From Megascapheus bottae (lineage: Eukaryota > Chordata > Mammalia > Rodentia > Geomyidae): 64,000 nucleotides of DNA. A program made the position numbers and the translations under genes. Shown in pieces: positions 12,351-26,300 of the stretch (its first letter is position 1; the number at the start of each line of letters is the position of its first letter). The notes under the pieces are model-generated. The model was given only the letters and a program-made list of their open reading frames with translations, was not told the origin of the DNA and did not search any database. The stretch lies in assembly GCA_024803745.1 (NCBI GenBank), contig JANJXV010000099.1, positions 62,001 through 126,000 of the forward strand, in the 5' to 3' direction.

Positions 12351-13395
12351 AAACCTTGGGCTCTACTAGCAGAGACTGGCAATAGAGCAAAAGGCCATAT
12401 ATAAGTCCATATAATGTGAAGCTAATTGAAAGGACCTCCAGGATATTGACACAAAAGCCATATAATGAATGATTGTTGTCCTTAATGTACTATGTTTTCT
12501 CTCATCTCGCTTGCTGTCCCTTGGTTATCCCATAATGGTATAGTATCTCACTTCGTTATCTGATATATTGAATTTATTTGTATTTGGATATTTGAAATTT
12601 GATAGGGAAGGGGGGAAAACCAAGACGGGTGGGGGGTGTGGGGATGGAGGGAAATGGGTACCAAGACATGTGAAAGGGTATCAATGTATGTGAATTAATG
12701 CACCTTCTATCTGGCAAATATCATCTAACCCTTTTACTAATTACAATAAAAAAATGAAAAAAAAAGAATGTTGTAGTGTGTGGGGAGAATGATGGGGTCA
12801 AATACATTTCTTCTTAGAAATTTACCTCATCTGGTTGCCCTGGATTTTCCTGGCCTTCTTCTTAGAGAAAGTTCTGTTATACTGGATTTGTGGCTTGGCA
12901 ATGATCTAGCATGTACATCTTCGAGTAAGACATCCACAACTTCCATGCCTGAGACTCGAGTTTCCTGACCTTTGGCAACAGCACAGCAACATATTTCTTC
13001 CTCCTGAGCCACAGGCCAAGTGAGCTGGCTTGAGCTGGTTGTTAGTTACAGTGGCTTGGTTACCAGGGTTCCATATTCTGTTCCATTGTGAGGGAGGCAG
13101 GGTCACCTTTCAGGGCCCAATGACCAAAGATCCTTGCTCACAAAAGACCTCACCAAAGACATACTGGAGGCTGAATCTCTCCTCCAGTCTCACAATATAC
13201 ATGTGGATGTAGTATACAGCACACCTTATTTGTCCAATCCCAATGTCTTCCACTAGGCCCAACTACCAGTCTGGTCTCAGGCTCAAGGAGCCTTTCTTAG
13301 GTAAGATCCAAACTTAAGGGTAAATATTGCCCTCATCCTTTACAAAACATTTGCTTCACAGTGCCTTCTCTGCCTGCATTTTGCCCCTTGTCGAA

Positions 13396-13586
13396 TTTTT
13401 TTTGTTTTTCCTAGTCTTGGGACTTGACCTCAGAGTGTGAACATTGTTCTTGGGCTTTCTTTAGGCTTTAGCTGTCCCACTGAGCCACAGCACCACTTGC
13501 AGCGTTTTCAATTTATGTGGTAATGAGGAATCAAACCTGAGGCTTACTGCTTGGTAGCCAAGGACTCTACCACTAGGTAAAACACA
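13396..13586 (-). mobile_element. ID-type SINE in spacer 2 (minus)
   Basis: Orthologous by duplication to the SINE at 5985-6175. The head ends in CTAGGTAAAACACAC, one base different from spacer 1. Confidence 0.8.
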
Positions 13587-13831
13587 CAGTGCATCTTGCA
13601 CATATTTTTGATGTCAATCTACTAGGATATTATTAGGTTTCTGTATCCTAATCAATTTTTTCCTGATGATTAGCTTTGCTGTCATGTGTAAAAAATGCAA
13701 GAGGGAAAAACACAGAAGAATTAGTGAAATTAAACCAAAAGCATTAGACACAGTTAAGTGTTCATTCTTTGTAGGAGAAAGGATATTTGGATATGATGAT
13801 GATGATGATGACTTTATAATTACTATGTCAG

Positions 13832-14038
13832 GGTTGAGAGTTTGGCATAGTGGTAGAGTGCTTGCCTAGCATCCATGAAGATCTGGGTTTGATTGCTCAG
13901 TATCACGTAGATAGAAAATCTAGATGTGGCACTGTGGCTCAAGTGGCAGAGGGCTAGACTTGAGAAAACCCGAGGACAGTGCTCAGGCCCTGAATTCAAG
14001 CCCCAAGACTGGCAGAAAGATAAAAGAAAATAAAAATG
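13832..14038 (+). mobile_element. ID-type SINE in spacer 2 (plus)
   Basis: Duplicate of the SINE at 6419-6625, in the same position after the ATG repeat. The A-box region TAGTGGTAGAGTGC is unchanged. Confidence 0.88.
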
Positions 14039-14699
14039 CTTTTTACGAGCTAATTCACTCACAGCATTTGCTTCTGAAATCTTCGCTTCTGCATCTTGTG
14101 AAATACCCATTTCCCTAAACGTAGACAAGAAAAACAGATCCAACCTATGGTCCACTGTGAGGCCACTGTTTGGGCTAAGAGCTAGTCGTGCAGCAACACA
14201 TAAGTTTTATTCTAATACTTTCCAAACTTTGTACTCAAATATGCTACCTACTTACCAACTTATGTCAGTTATCCTTATGCTATAACTTTTCTTCATTACT
14301 ACAATATACTTACACTCCTACGTTAATCCTCTTGTACCTCCCCTGACCTCTCTCATTCCTTTTTTCTATCTCTGGTCCTCTGCTTGTCTTTCAACCCTTA
14401 AACTGCACGAATCTACACTTGATGGCTGTTGAGCAATATTGTATATGTAGGTGGTTAATTATTCTCTAGGCTCAGAGGGACTTAAAGACAATAGAGATTG
14501 GATTGAGAGGCTTATTGTATTGGGTATAAATCGCTTATCAGTGGTTGTATTAGGCTGGTCTGTAAGTGCACAAAAAGAAAGAGTGATAATACCAATCAAA
14601 ACTTGTGAACATCTAGTGTCTGCCAGCTACAGAGGTCTAGGTTGGTTATATCTGAAAAACTATAATCGTATTTAGTAGTAATCTTGCTCCCATTTTCAA

Positions 14700-15883
14700 A
14701 TGGGCAGAACAAGAAACTCAAGAAAAATGTCAAATCAAGAAACAACATCCCCCACCCAATGTAAACAGACAATGGAACAGTCACTGGCAAACCTAGAGGA
14801 GAGTCTTCCAATTGCTACACAAATGCAATTGATAAACATCATTAATGAAAAATGTGAAAATATAAAGAAAGAGATAATGGAGGAAGCCATACCTGAACAA
14901 GAGGAAAGCAAAAACAAGGTGATAAGTGAAAAAGAAGAAGCCATAAAGGAGGCCATAATAAAGGTTTTTCAAAGAAAGATGGATGAATTCAAAGAATCCA
15001 CAAATAAAAACGTGACCAAACTCCAGCAAATGTCCAAAGAAAATAAAGCTACTGAGCTAACCACTCAAAAGGAAATCAAGGAGATAAAGAAATCCATACA
15101 TGATCTAAAACAAGGGATGCAAGGCATCAAAAGTGAGCAATTAGAAGCAAGGGAGATGAAAAATAAAGTAGATAGCTTTGATAGCAGGTTAGACATTGCA
15201 GAGGAGAGAATTTCCGTGGCTGAAGATAATTTAGGTATTATAAAGAACAGAAAATGAGTCAATCCAAATCTAGGAAATATGAGAGAGCGCTTCAGGAGGT
15301 CCAAGATACAATTAGGAAGCCTAATTTAAGGCTAGTTGGTACTGAGGAGGGCGTGGAGAAAGAGGTCAATGGTATTGGAAATATACTTCAGGGAATCATC
15401 TCAGAGAATTTCCCAAATATCCAGAAGGGCAGGCCCATCCAGATACGAGAAGCTTTTAGAACCCCAAACAGACCTGACCAGAAAAGAACATCCCACCGCC
15501 ACATTGTGATCCGAACTGGATCAATAGAAACGAAAGGAAAGATCCTAAAGGCAGCCAGGGAAAAGGGATCAGTAACCTACAAAGGCAAACCAATCAGAAT
15601 AACCCCAGATTTCTCAGCAGAGACCATGCAAGCACGAAGTGACTGGAAGCATATATGTCATGCCCTTATATCAAATAACTACCAACCAAGAATACTGTAG
15701 CCAGCTAAGCTCTCATTCATAACTGAGGGAAAAATAAACACATTCCATTCCAGGGAAAAGCTGCAACAATATGTCGAAACAAAACCAACACTACAGAGAA
15801 TTCTCAAAGATGCTCTATACATAGAAAACCAAAATAAATGCAATATAGGGAAAGAAATGGCACCTAAACAGCATACCATCTAA
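14700..15883 (+). pseudogene. L1 ORF1 remnant, copy C (reference copy)
   Basis: The first piece is 185 codons (14700-15257): a polar N-terminus of about 40 residues, then a long Glu/Lys-rich coiled coil ending IIKNRK. The second is 148 codons (15254-15700): RRM around KPNLRLVG and a C-terminal domain with RTPNRPDQK-like, RHIVIR and AETMQARSDW motifs. They overlap as ATGA. One A appears to be missing from the A run there, because the second piece continues the family alignment in the other frame. TAG 15698-15700 interrupts the C-terminal domain, which reads on to TAA 15881-15883. Confidence 0.94.
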
Positions 15884-15931
15884 GGACCACAAGAACTGTC
15901 AAGACACAGGCCCTACTAAAAGCTTTTAAAA

Positions 15932-18900
15932 ATGGTAGGAACTAATAAATATCTCTCAATCCTAACTCTCAATATCAATGGACTTAACTCTCCAATTAAA
16001 CGGCATAGGTTGTCTAGTTGGATCAAAAAGCAAGAGCCATCGTTCTGCTGACTTCGAGAGACACATCTTACCCAAAAACAATCATCTTTTGAAAGTGAGA
16101 GGTTGGAATAAACTCTATCAAGCTAACTGCCCCCATAAACAGGCTAGAGTTGCCATCCTCATATCAGATACAATAGACTTCAAACTAAAATTAGTAAGAA
16201 AAGACAAAGAAGGTTACTACATACTACTAAAGGGATCTTTCCTCCCGGAAGACATAACAATCCTAAATATTTACACACCCAATCCCGGAGCTCCAAACTT
16301 CATCAAGCAAACTTTACTTACACTGAAACCATACATAGATCGAAACACAGTGATTGTTGGTGAGTTTAACACACCACTCTCACCTATGGACAGATCAACA
16401 AGGCAAAAACTCAACAGAGAAACCTTAGAACTGAACAACTATATAGACCAACTAGATCTAACAGACATCTGCAGAATATTCCACCCAGTAACACCACAAT
16501 AGACGTTTTTCTCAGCAGCACATGGAACATTTTCCAAAATAGACCACATCTTAGGCCATAAAGCAAACCTGGACAGATTCAGAAACACTGAAATTATTCC
16601 ATGCACACTCTCAGACCATAAAGGCATCAAATTGGAGCTGAACACACATCTCCACCAAAGAAAACCCTATAACTCATGGAGACTGAACCACACATTGTTG
16701 AATCAAAAACAATGGGTAATCGAAGAGATCAGAACAGATATCCAACTGTTTATGAAATTTAACAATAAGGAGCACACAAATATCAACTCCTTAGGGACAC
16801 AACAAAGGCAGTACTCAGAGGAAAATTTATAGCGCTGAGTGCCTACAACAGCAAGTTGGAAAAATGGCAAACCAACTAGTTAATGTCTCACCTTAACCTC
16901 CTGGAAAAAGAGCAACAAACCAACCCTAAACCCATTAGGAGAAAGCAAATTATTAAAATCAAAGCAGAATTAAATGATTTGGAATAAAAAAACTATAGAA
17001 AGAATCAACAAAACAAGGAGTTGGTTCTTGAAAGAATTAACAAAATTGACAAGCCCTTAGCAAATCTTACCAAAAAAAGAAGAGAGCATATCGAAATAAA
17101 CAAAATCGCAGATGAAAATGGTAATATCACGACAGAAATTACCAAGATCCAGAATATCATGAGGGAATACTTCTCAAACCTTTATGCCAACAAATTTGAG
17201 AATCTAGAAGAAATGGATGAATTCATAGAGAATATTTACATACACACACTGAACCAAGAAGAGCTAACCCAACTCAACAGGCCTATTTCAAGCTCTGAAA
17301 TAGAAATGGAAATTAGACAACTTCCACTTAAAAAGAGCCCAGGGCCAGATGGATTCAAAGCTGAATTCTATAAGGTCTTCAAAGCAGAGCTCACACCAAT
17401 ACTCCTCAAGCTCTTCAACGAAATTGAAAATGAAGGTTCTTTACTAAACTGATTCTGTGAAGCCAGCATATCCCTCATCCCCAAACCAGACAGAGATTCA
17501 TCAAAGAAAGAGATCTATAGACCCATTTCTTTGATGAACCTCGATGCAAAACTTCTCAACAAAATACTGGCCAACCGTCTACAACAACTCATCAAAAAAA
17601 TATACACTATGATCAAACTGGATTCATCACAGGGAGGCAAAGCTGGTTCAACATACACAAATCAATTAATATAATTCAACACATCAACAGGAGCAGGGAT
17701 AAAATCACATGATTGTCTCAATAGATGCGGAAAAGGCATTTGACAAGATCCAAAACCCCTTTATGTTAAAAGATGTGGAGAAACTAGGAATCCATGGAAC
17801 ATTTCTCAATGTAATAAAGGCTGTGTATGAGAAACCCACTGCTAGTATTATACTTAATGGTGAAAATCTAAAGCCATTCCCTCTAAAATCAGGAACGACA
17901 CAAGGATGCCCACTCTCTCCACTCCTTTTTAACATAGTACTAGAATTCCTAGGAAGTGCAATCTGGCAAGAAGCAAGCATAAAGGGGATCCAAGTAGGGA
18001 AAGAGGAAATAAAACTATCCCTCTTTGCCGATGACATGATTCTCTATTTAAAGAATCCTATAGACTCTATTCCCAAGCTCCTTGAGCTGATTCAAAGCTT
18101 TGGAAGGGTAACAGGCCATAAAATGAACCCTCACAAATCAACTGCCTTACTTTACGCCAACACTGAGAGGAATGAGGCAATAATCAGGAAAGAAATTCCT
18201 TTCACAGTAGCCTCAAAGAAAATAAAGTACCTTGCAATTAGCTTAACTAAGAATGTAAAGGACCGTTTACATGAAAACTTTAAAATCCTAAAAAAGGAAA
18301 TTAAAGCAGAACTAAGGAAATGCAAAAACCTCCCGTACTCCTGGATTGGAAGAATCAACATTGTGAAAATGACAATCTTGCCAAGGTCTATCTACAAATT
18401 CAATGTAATACCCATCAACATCCCAATGTCCTTCTTTAAAGACATAGAAGAGGCAATTCAAAATTTCATGTGGAATAATAAAAGACCCCGTATAGCAAAA
18501 ACACTTCTTAGCAGAAAGAACAGCGCTGGAGGAATTTCAATTCCAAACTTAAGGCTCTATTACAGAGCTATAATTCTCAAAACAGCTTGGTACTGGCACA
18601 AGAACAGGCCTGAAGTCCAATGGAGTAGAACTGCGGACCCAGATATTAAACCACAGACCTATGGCCACCTAATCGTTGACCAGGGAGCCAAAAAAATAGA
18701 ATGGAAGAAAGATAGCCTCTTCAACAAGTTGTGCTGGCTGAACTGGTTAAACACCTGCAGAAAACTAAAGTTGGATCCTTCTTTGTCACCTTGCACTAGA
18801 ATTAACTCCAAATGGATCAAAGACGTGGAGGTAAAAGCTGACACACTGAAAAGTTTGCAGGAAGGAATAGGAGACACACTAGGCCTCCTTAGTACAGGTC

Positions 18901-19772
18901 GAAACTTTCTTAATAAGGACCAAGAATCACAACAAATCAGAGAAAGGCTGGATAAGTGGGACTGCATTAAACTGCAGAGCTTTTGTATGGCAACGGATAT
19001 AGCTAGTAAACTAATCAGGAAGCCTACAGAGTGGGAGAAGATCTTCACCACCCAAACAACGGAACAAGGCCTCATATCTAAAATATATCAACAACTCAAA
19101 AAATTGAATCACTCCAAAACTAACCTCCAAAGTAACACCCATCCCATTACAAAATGGGCCAAAGACTTAAAGAGAGTCTTCTCTGAAGAAGAAACAAAAA
19201 TGGCCTATAGACACATGAAGAAATGCTCAACATCTCTGGTCATAAAAGAAATGCAAATCAAAACAAGTCTAAGATTCCACCTAACTCCAGTTAGAATGGC
19301 CAGGATCAGGAAAACGAATGACAACAGATGCTGGGGGGGATGTGGTCAGGAGGGATCACTACTACACTGTTGGTGGGAGTGCAAACTCGTTCAACCACTA
19401 TGGAAAGCAGTGCGGCAGTGCCTCAAAACGCTAAACATACAACTCCCCTATGACCCAGCAATTCCAGTACTTGGCATTTACCCAACAATCCAGAAACAAG
19501 GGCATACCAAACCCACTAGCACAACAATGTTCATTGCAGCACTATTCACCATAGCAAAGATATGGAACCAACCCAGATGTCCCTCAGTTGATGAGTGGAT
19601 CAACAAGTTGTGGTATTTGTACACAATGGAATTCTATGCTGCTGTCAGAAAGAATGACATCGCCCCATTTGTTAGGAAATGGAAAGACTTAGAACAAATC
19701 ATATTAAGTGAAGTAAGCCAGACTCAAAGGAACTTAGGCTCAGTGGTTTCCCTCATTCATCATAATCAGTAG
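15932..19772 (+). pseudogene. L1 ORF2 remnant, copy C
   Basis: The endonuclease piece 15978-16502 stops at a private TAG (16500-16502; Tyr codon in other copies), just before the FFSAAHG motif. The RT fingers read in 17021-17452. From 17709 a 687-codon frame runs unbroken through the RT palm (FADD at 18024-18035), thumb and Cys-rich C-terminus to the ordinary stop at 19772. The RT turn reads SGTTQGCPL; the Arg usual before QGCP (RQGCP) is Thr. The N-terminal TGA and frameshifts seen in the sister copies are present here too. Confidence 0.94.
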
Positions 19773-20818
19773 AAACCATGGGCTCTACTGGCAGAGATTG
19801 TGAATAGAGCAAAAGGCCATATATAAGGCCATATAATGTGAAGCTAATTGAAAGGACCTCCAGGATATTGACACAAAAGCCATATAATGAATGATTGTTG
19901 TCCTTAATGTACTATGTTGTCTCTCATCTCGCTTGCTGTCCCTTGGTTATCCCATATTGGTATAGTATCTCACTTTGTTATCTGATATATTGAATTTATT
20001 TGTATTTGGATATTTGAAATTTGATAGGGAAGGGGGGAAAACCAAGACGGGTGGGGGGTGTGGGGTTGGAGGGAAATGGGTACCAAGACATGTGAAAGGG
20101 TATCAATGTATGTGAATTAATGCACCTTCTATCTGGCAAATATCATCTAACCCTTTTACTAATTACAATAAAAAATTGAAAAAAAAAAGAAAGTTGTAGT
20201 GTGTGGGGAGGATGATGGGGTCAAGTACATTTTTTCTTAGAAATTTACCTCATCTTGTTGCCCTGGATTTTCCTGGCCTTCTTCTTAGAGAAAGTTCTGT
20301 TATACTGGATTTGTGGCTTGGCAATGATCTAGCATGTACATCTTCGAGTAAGACATCCACAACTTCCATGCCTGAGACTCGAGTTTCCTGACCTTTGGCA
20401 ACAGCACAGCAACATCTTTCTTCCTCCTGAGCCTCAGGCCAAGTGAGCTGGCTTGAGCTGGTTGTTAGTTACAGTGGCTTGGTTACCAGGGTTCCATATT
20501 CTGTTCCATTGTGAGGGAGGCAGGGTCACCTTTCAGGGCCCAATGACCAAAGATCTTTGCTCACAAAAGACCTCATCAAAGACATACTGGAGGCTGAATC
20601 TCTCCTCCAATCTCACAATATACATGTGGATGTAGTATACAGCACACCTTATTTATCCAATCCCAATGTCTTCCACTAGGCCCAACTACCAGTCTGGTCT
20701 CAGGCTCAAGGAGCCTTTCTTAGGTAAGATCCAAACTTAAGGGTCAATATTGCCCTCATCCTTTACAAAACATTTGCTTCACAGTGCCTTCTCTGCCTGC
20801 ATTTTGCCCCTTGTCGAA

Positions 20819-21010
20819 TTTTTTTTGTTTTTGCTAGTCTTGGGACTTGACCTCAGAGTGTGAACATTGTTCTTGGGCTTCCTTTAGGCTTTAGCTGTCC
20901 CACCGAGCCACAGCACCACTTTCAGCGTTTTCTATGTACGTGGTAATGAGGAATCAAACCTGAGGCTTACTGCTTGGTAGCCAAGGACTCTCCCACTAGG
21001 TCAAACACAC
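20819..21010 (-). mobile_element. ID-type SINE in spacer 3 (minus)
   Basis: Duplicate of the SINE at 5985-6175. Private changes include CACTTTCAGCG in the middle. Confidence 0.8.
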
Positions 21011-21253
21011 AGGGCATCTTGCACATATTTTTGACGTCAATCTACTAGGATATTATTAGGTTTCTGTATCCTAATCAATTTTTTCCTGATGATTAGCTTT
21101 GCTGTCATGTGTAAAAAATGCAAGAGGGAAAAACACAGAAGTATTAGTGAAATTAAAAAAAAGCATTAGACACAGTTAAGTGTTCATTCTTTGTAGGAGA
21201 AAGGATATTTGGATATGATGATGATGATGATGACTTTATTATTACTATGTCAG

Positions 21254-21460
21254 GGTTGAGAGTTTGGCATAGTGGTAGAGTGCTTGCCTAGCATCCATGA
21301 AGATCTGGGTTTGATTGCTCAGTACCACATAGATAGAAAGTCTAGATGTGGCACTGTGGCTCAAGTGGCAGAGGGCTAGACTTGAGAAAACCCGAGGACA
21401 GTGCTCAGGCCCTGAATTCAAGCCCCAAGACTGGCAGAAAGATAAAAGAAAATAAAAATG
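21254..21460 (+). mobile_element. ID-type SINE in spacer 3 (plus)
   Basis: Duplicate of the SINE at 6419-6625, with AGATAGAAAGTCTAG at the head-body junction. Confidence 0.88.
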
Positions 21461-22121
21461 CTTTTTACGAGCTAATTCACTCACAGCATTTGCTTCTGAA
21501 ATCTTCGCTTCTGCATCTTGTGAAATACCCCTTTCCCTCAACGTAGACAAGAAAAACAGATCCATTCCATGGTCCACTGTGAGGCCACTGGTTGGGCTAA
21601 GAGCTAGTCGTGCAGCAACACATAAGTTTTATTCTAATACTTTCCAAACTTTGTACTCAAATATGCTACCTACTTACCAACTTATGTCAGTTATCCTTAT
21701 GCTATAACTTTTCTTCATTACTACAATATTCTTACACTCCTACGTTAATCCTCTTGCACCTCCCCTGACCTCTCTCATTCTTTTTTTCTATCTCTGGACC
21801 TCTGCTCGTCTTTCAACCCTTATACTGCACGGATCTACACTTGATGGCTGTTGAGCAATATTGTATATGTAGGTGGTTAATTATTCTCTAGGCTCAGAGG
21901 GACTTAAAGACAATAGAGATTGGATTGAGAGGCTTATTGTTTTGGGTATAAATCGCTTATCAGTGGTTGTATTAGGCTGGTCTGTAAGTGCACAAAAAGA
22001 AAGAGTGATAATACCAATCAAAACTTGTGAACATCTAGTGTCTGCCAGCGACAGAGGTCTAGGTTGGTTATATCTGAAAAACTATAATCGTATTTAGTAG
22101 TAATCTTGCTCCCATTTTCAA

Positions 22122-23305
22122 ATGGGCAGAACAAGAAACTCAAGAAAAATGTCAAATCAAGAAACAACATCCCCCACCCAATGTAAACAGACAATGGAAC
22201 AGTCACTGGCAAACCTAGAGGAGAGTCTTCCAATTGCTACACAAATGCAATTGATAAACATCATTAATGAAAAATGTGAAAATATAAAGAAAGAGATAAT
22301 GGAGGAAGCCATACCTGAACAAGAGGAAAGCAAAAACAAGGTGATAAGTGAAAAAGAAGAAGCCATAAAGGAGGCCATAATAAAGGTTTTTCAAAGAAAG
22401 ATGGATGAATTCAAAGAATCCACAAATAAAAACGTGACCAAACTCCAGCAAATGTCCAAAGAAAATAAAGCTACTGAGCTAACCACTCAAAAGGAAATCA
22501 AGGAGATAAAGAAATCCATACATGATCTAAAACAAGGGATGCAAGGCATCAAAAGTGAGCAATTAGAAGCAAGGGAGATGAAAAATAAAGTAGATAGCTT
22601 TGATAGCAGGTTAGACATTGCAGAGGAGAGAATTTCCGTGGCTGAAGATAATTTAGGTATTATAAAGAACAGAAAATGAGTCAATCCAAATCTAGGAAAT
22701 ATGAGAGAGCGCTTCAGGAGGTCCAAGATACAATTAGGAAGCCTAATTTAAGGCTAGTTGGTACTGAGGAGGGCGTAGAGAAAGAGGTCAATGGATTTGG
22801 AAATATACTTCAGGGAATCATCTCAGAGAATTTCCCAAATATCCAGAAGGGCAGGCCCATCCAGATACGAGAAGCTTTTAGAACCCCAAACAGACCTGAC
22901 CAGAAAAGAACATCCCACCGCCACATTGTGATCCGAACTGGATCAATAGAAACGAAAGGAAAGATCCTAAAGGCAGCCAGGGAAAAGGGATCAGTACCCT
23001 ACAAAGGCAAACCAATCAGAATAACCCCAGATTTCTCAGCAGAGACCATGCAAGCACGAAGTGACTGGAAGCATATATGTCATGCCCTTATATCAAATAA
23101 CTACCAACCAAGAATACTGTAGCCAGCTAAGCTCTCATTCATAACTGAGGGAAAAATAAAAACATTCCATTCCAGGGAAAAGCTGCAACAATATGTCGAA
23201 ACAAAACCAACACTACAGAGAATTCTCAAAGATGCTCTATACATAGAAAACCAAAATAAATGCAATATAGGGAAAGAAATGGCACCTAAACAGCATACCA
23301 TCTAA
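22122..23305 (+). pseudogene. L1 ORF1 remnant, copy D
   Basis: 185-codon coiled-coil piece (22122-22679) and 148-codon RRM piece (22676-23122) with the shared ATGA overlap and shared TAG at 23120-23122. The RRM piece has VNGFGN and SVPYKGK, shared only with copy E. The ordinary stop is 23303-23305. Confidence 0.93.
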
Positions 23306-23353
23306 GGACCACAAGAACTGTCAAGACACAGGCCCTACTAAAAGCTTTTAAAA

Positions 23354-26300
23354 ATGGTAGGAACTAATAAATATCTCTCAATCCTAACTCTCAATATCAA
23401 TGGACTTAACTCTCCAATTAAACGGCATAGGTTGTCTAGTTGGATCAAAAAGCAAGAGCCATCGTTCTGCTGACTTCGAGAGACACATCTTACCCAAAAA
23501 CAATCATCTTTTGAAAGTGAGAGGTTGGAATAAACTCTATCAAGCTAACTGCCCCCATAAACAGGCTAGAGTTGCCATCCTCATATCAGATACAATAGAC
23601 TTCAAACTAAAATTAGTAAGAAAAGACAAAGAAGGTTACTACATACTACTAAAGGGATCTTTCCTCCCGGAAGACATAACAATCCTAAATATTTACACAC
23701 CCAATCCCGGAGCTCCAAACTTCATCAAGCAAACTTTACTTACACTGAAACCATACATAGATCGAAACACAGTGATTGTTGGTGAGTTTAACACACCACT
23801 CTCACCTATGGACAGATCAACAAGGCAAAAACTCAACAGAGAAACCTTAGAACTGAACAACTATATAGACCAACAAGATCTAACAGACATCTGCAGAATA
23901 TTCCACCCAGTAACACCACAATATACGTTTTTCTCAGCAGCACATGGAACATTTTCCAAAATAGACCACATCTTAGGCCATAAAGCAAACCTGGACAGAT
24001 TCAGAAACATTGAAATTACTCCATGCACACTCTCAGACCATAAAGGTATCAAATTGGAGCTGAACACACATCTCCACCAAAGAAAACCCTGTAACTCATG
24101 GAGACTGAACCACACATTGTTGAATCAAAAACAATGGGTAATCGAAGAGATCAGAACAGATATCCAACTGTTTATGAAATTTAACAATAAGGAGCACACA
24201 AATATCAACTCCTTAGGGACACAACAAAGGCAGTACTCAGAGGATAATTTATAGCGCGGAGTGCCTACAACAGCAAGTTGGAAAAATGGCAAACCAACTA
24301 GTTAATGTCTCACCTTAACCTCCTGGAAAAAGAGCAACAAACCAACCCTAAACCCATTAGGAGAAAGCAAATTATTAAAATCAAAGCAGAATTAAATGAT
24401 TTGGAATAAAAAAAACTATAGAAAGAATCAACAAAACAAGGAGTTGGTTCTTGAAAGAATTAACAAAATTGACAAGCCCTTAGCAAATCTTACCAAAAAA
24501 AGAAGAGAGCATATCGAAATAAACAAAATCGCAGATGAAAATGGTAATATCACGACAGAAATTACCAAGATCCAGAATATCATGAGGGAATACTTCTCAA
24601 ACCTTTACGCCAACAAATTTGAGAATCTAGAAGAAATGGATGAATTCCTAGACAATATTAACATACACACACTGAACCAAGAAGAGCTAACCCAACTCAA
24701 CAGGCCTATTTCAAGCTCTGAAATAGAAATGGAAATTAGACAACTTCCACTTAAAAAGAGCCCAGGGCCAGATGGATTCACAGCTGAATTCTATAAGGTC
24801 TTCAAAGCAGAGCTCACACCAATACTCCTCAAGCTCTTCAACGAAATTGAAAATGAAGGTTCTTTACTAAACTGATTCTGTGAAGCCAGCATATCCCTCA
24901 TCCCCAAACCAGACAGAGATTCATCAAAGAAAGAGATCTATAGACCCATTTCTTTGATGAACCTCGATGCAAACTTTCTCAACAAAATACTGGCCAACCG
25001 TCTACAACAACTCATCAAAAAAAAATACACTATGATCAAACTGGATTCATCACAGGGAGGCAAACTGGTTCAACATACACAAATCAATTAATATAATTCA
25101 ACACATCAACAGGAGCAGGGATAAAATCACATGATTGTCTCAATAGATGCGGAAAAGGCTTTTGACAAGATCCAAAACCCCTTTATGTTAAAAGATGTGG
25201 AGAAACTAGGAATCCATGGAACATTTCTCAATGTAATAAAGGCTGTGTATGAGAAACCCACTGCTAGTATTATACTTAATGGTGAAGATCTAAAGCCATT
25301 CCCTCTAAAATCAGGAACGAGACAAGGATGCCCACTCTCTCCACTCCTTTTTAACATAGTACTAGAATTCCTAGGCAGTGCAATAAGGCAAGAAGCAAGC
25401 ATTAAGGGGATCCAAGTAGGGAAAGAGGAAATAAAACTATCCCTCTTTGCCAATGACATGATTCTGTATTTAAAGGATCCTATAGACTCTACTCCCAAGC
25501 TCCTTGAGCTGATTCAAAGCTTTGGAAGGGTAGCAGGCCATAAAATCAACCCTCACAAATCAACTGCCTTACTTTACGCCAACACTGAGAGGAACGAGGC
25601 AATAATCAGGAAAGAAAATCCTTTCACAATAGCCTCAAAGAAAATAAAGTACCTAGAAATTAGCTTAACTAAGAATGTAAAGGACCGTTTAGATGAAAAC
25701 TTTAAAACCCTAAAAAAGGAAATTAAAGCAGAACTAAGGAAATGGAAAAACCTCCCGTGCTCCTGGATTGGAAGAATCAACATTGTGAAAATGACAATCT
25801 TGCCAAGGGCTATCTACAAATTCAATGTAATACCCATCAACATCCCAATGTCATTCTTTAAAGACATAGAAGAGGCAATTCAAAATTGCATATGGAATAA
25901 TAAAAGACCCCGTATAGCAAAAACACTTCTTAGCAGAAAGAACAGCGCTAGAGGAATTTCAATTCCAAACTTAAGGCTCTATTACAGAGCTATAATTCTC
26001 AAAACAGCTTGGTACTGGCACAAGAACAGGCCTGAAGTCCAATGGAGTGGAACTGCGGACCCAGATATTAAACCACAGACCTATGGCCACCTAATCTTTG
26101 ACCAGGGAGCCAAAAAAATAGAATGGAAGGAAGATAGCCTCTTCAACAAGTTGTGCTGGCAGAACTTTTAAAACACCTGCAGAAAACTAAAGTTGGATCC
26201 TTCTTTGTCACCTTGCACTAGAATTAACTCCAAATGGATCAAAGACGTGGAGGTAAAAGCTGACACACTGAAAAGTTTACAGGAAGGAATAGGAGATACA

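Larger units (their letters stand above)
6727..12765 (+). mobile_element. L1 copy B
   Basis: Complete-length unit copy: putative 5' UTR, ORF1 from ATG 7287, ORF2 from ATG 8519, 3' UTR with a G-rich tract at 12605-12659, AATAAA at 12745-12750 and an A-rich tail to about 12765. It has the most private lesions of the copies: TAA in ORF1, TAA in the RT fingers, two 1-base deletions and a TGA in ORF2. No target-site duplication can be matched, because the flanks are array spacers. Confidence 0.96.
12766..14139 (+). repeat. Array spacer 2
   Basis: Same order of parts as spacer 1. Private differences include GAATGTTGTAG at the L1 junction, TTTTCAATTTATGTGG in the first SINE and TTCCCTAAACGTAGAC near the right end. 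Confidence 0.92.
14140..20188 (+). mobile_element. L1 copy C
   Basis: Complete-length copy: putative 5' UTR 14140-14699, ORF1 14700, ORF2 15932, G-rich 3' UTR tract 20027-20080, AATAAA 20167-20172 and an A tail interrupted by one T. It shares ATTGTGAATAGAGC in the 3' UTR with copies D and E, against TGGCAATAGAGC in A and B, so it sits between the two groups. Confidence 0.96.
20189..21561 (+). repeat. Array spacer 3
   Basis: Third copy of the non-L1 spacer. Private changes include GTCAAGTACATTTTTTC near its left end, CTCATCAAAGAC in place of CTCACCAAAGAC, and CTTTATTATTACTATG after the ATG repeat. Confidence 0.92.
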
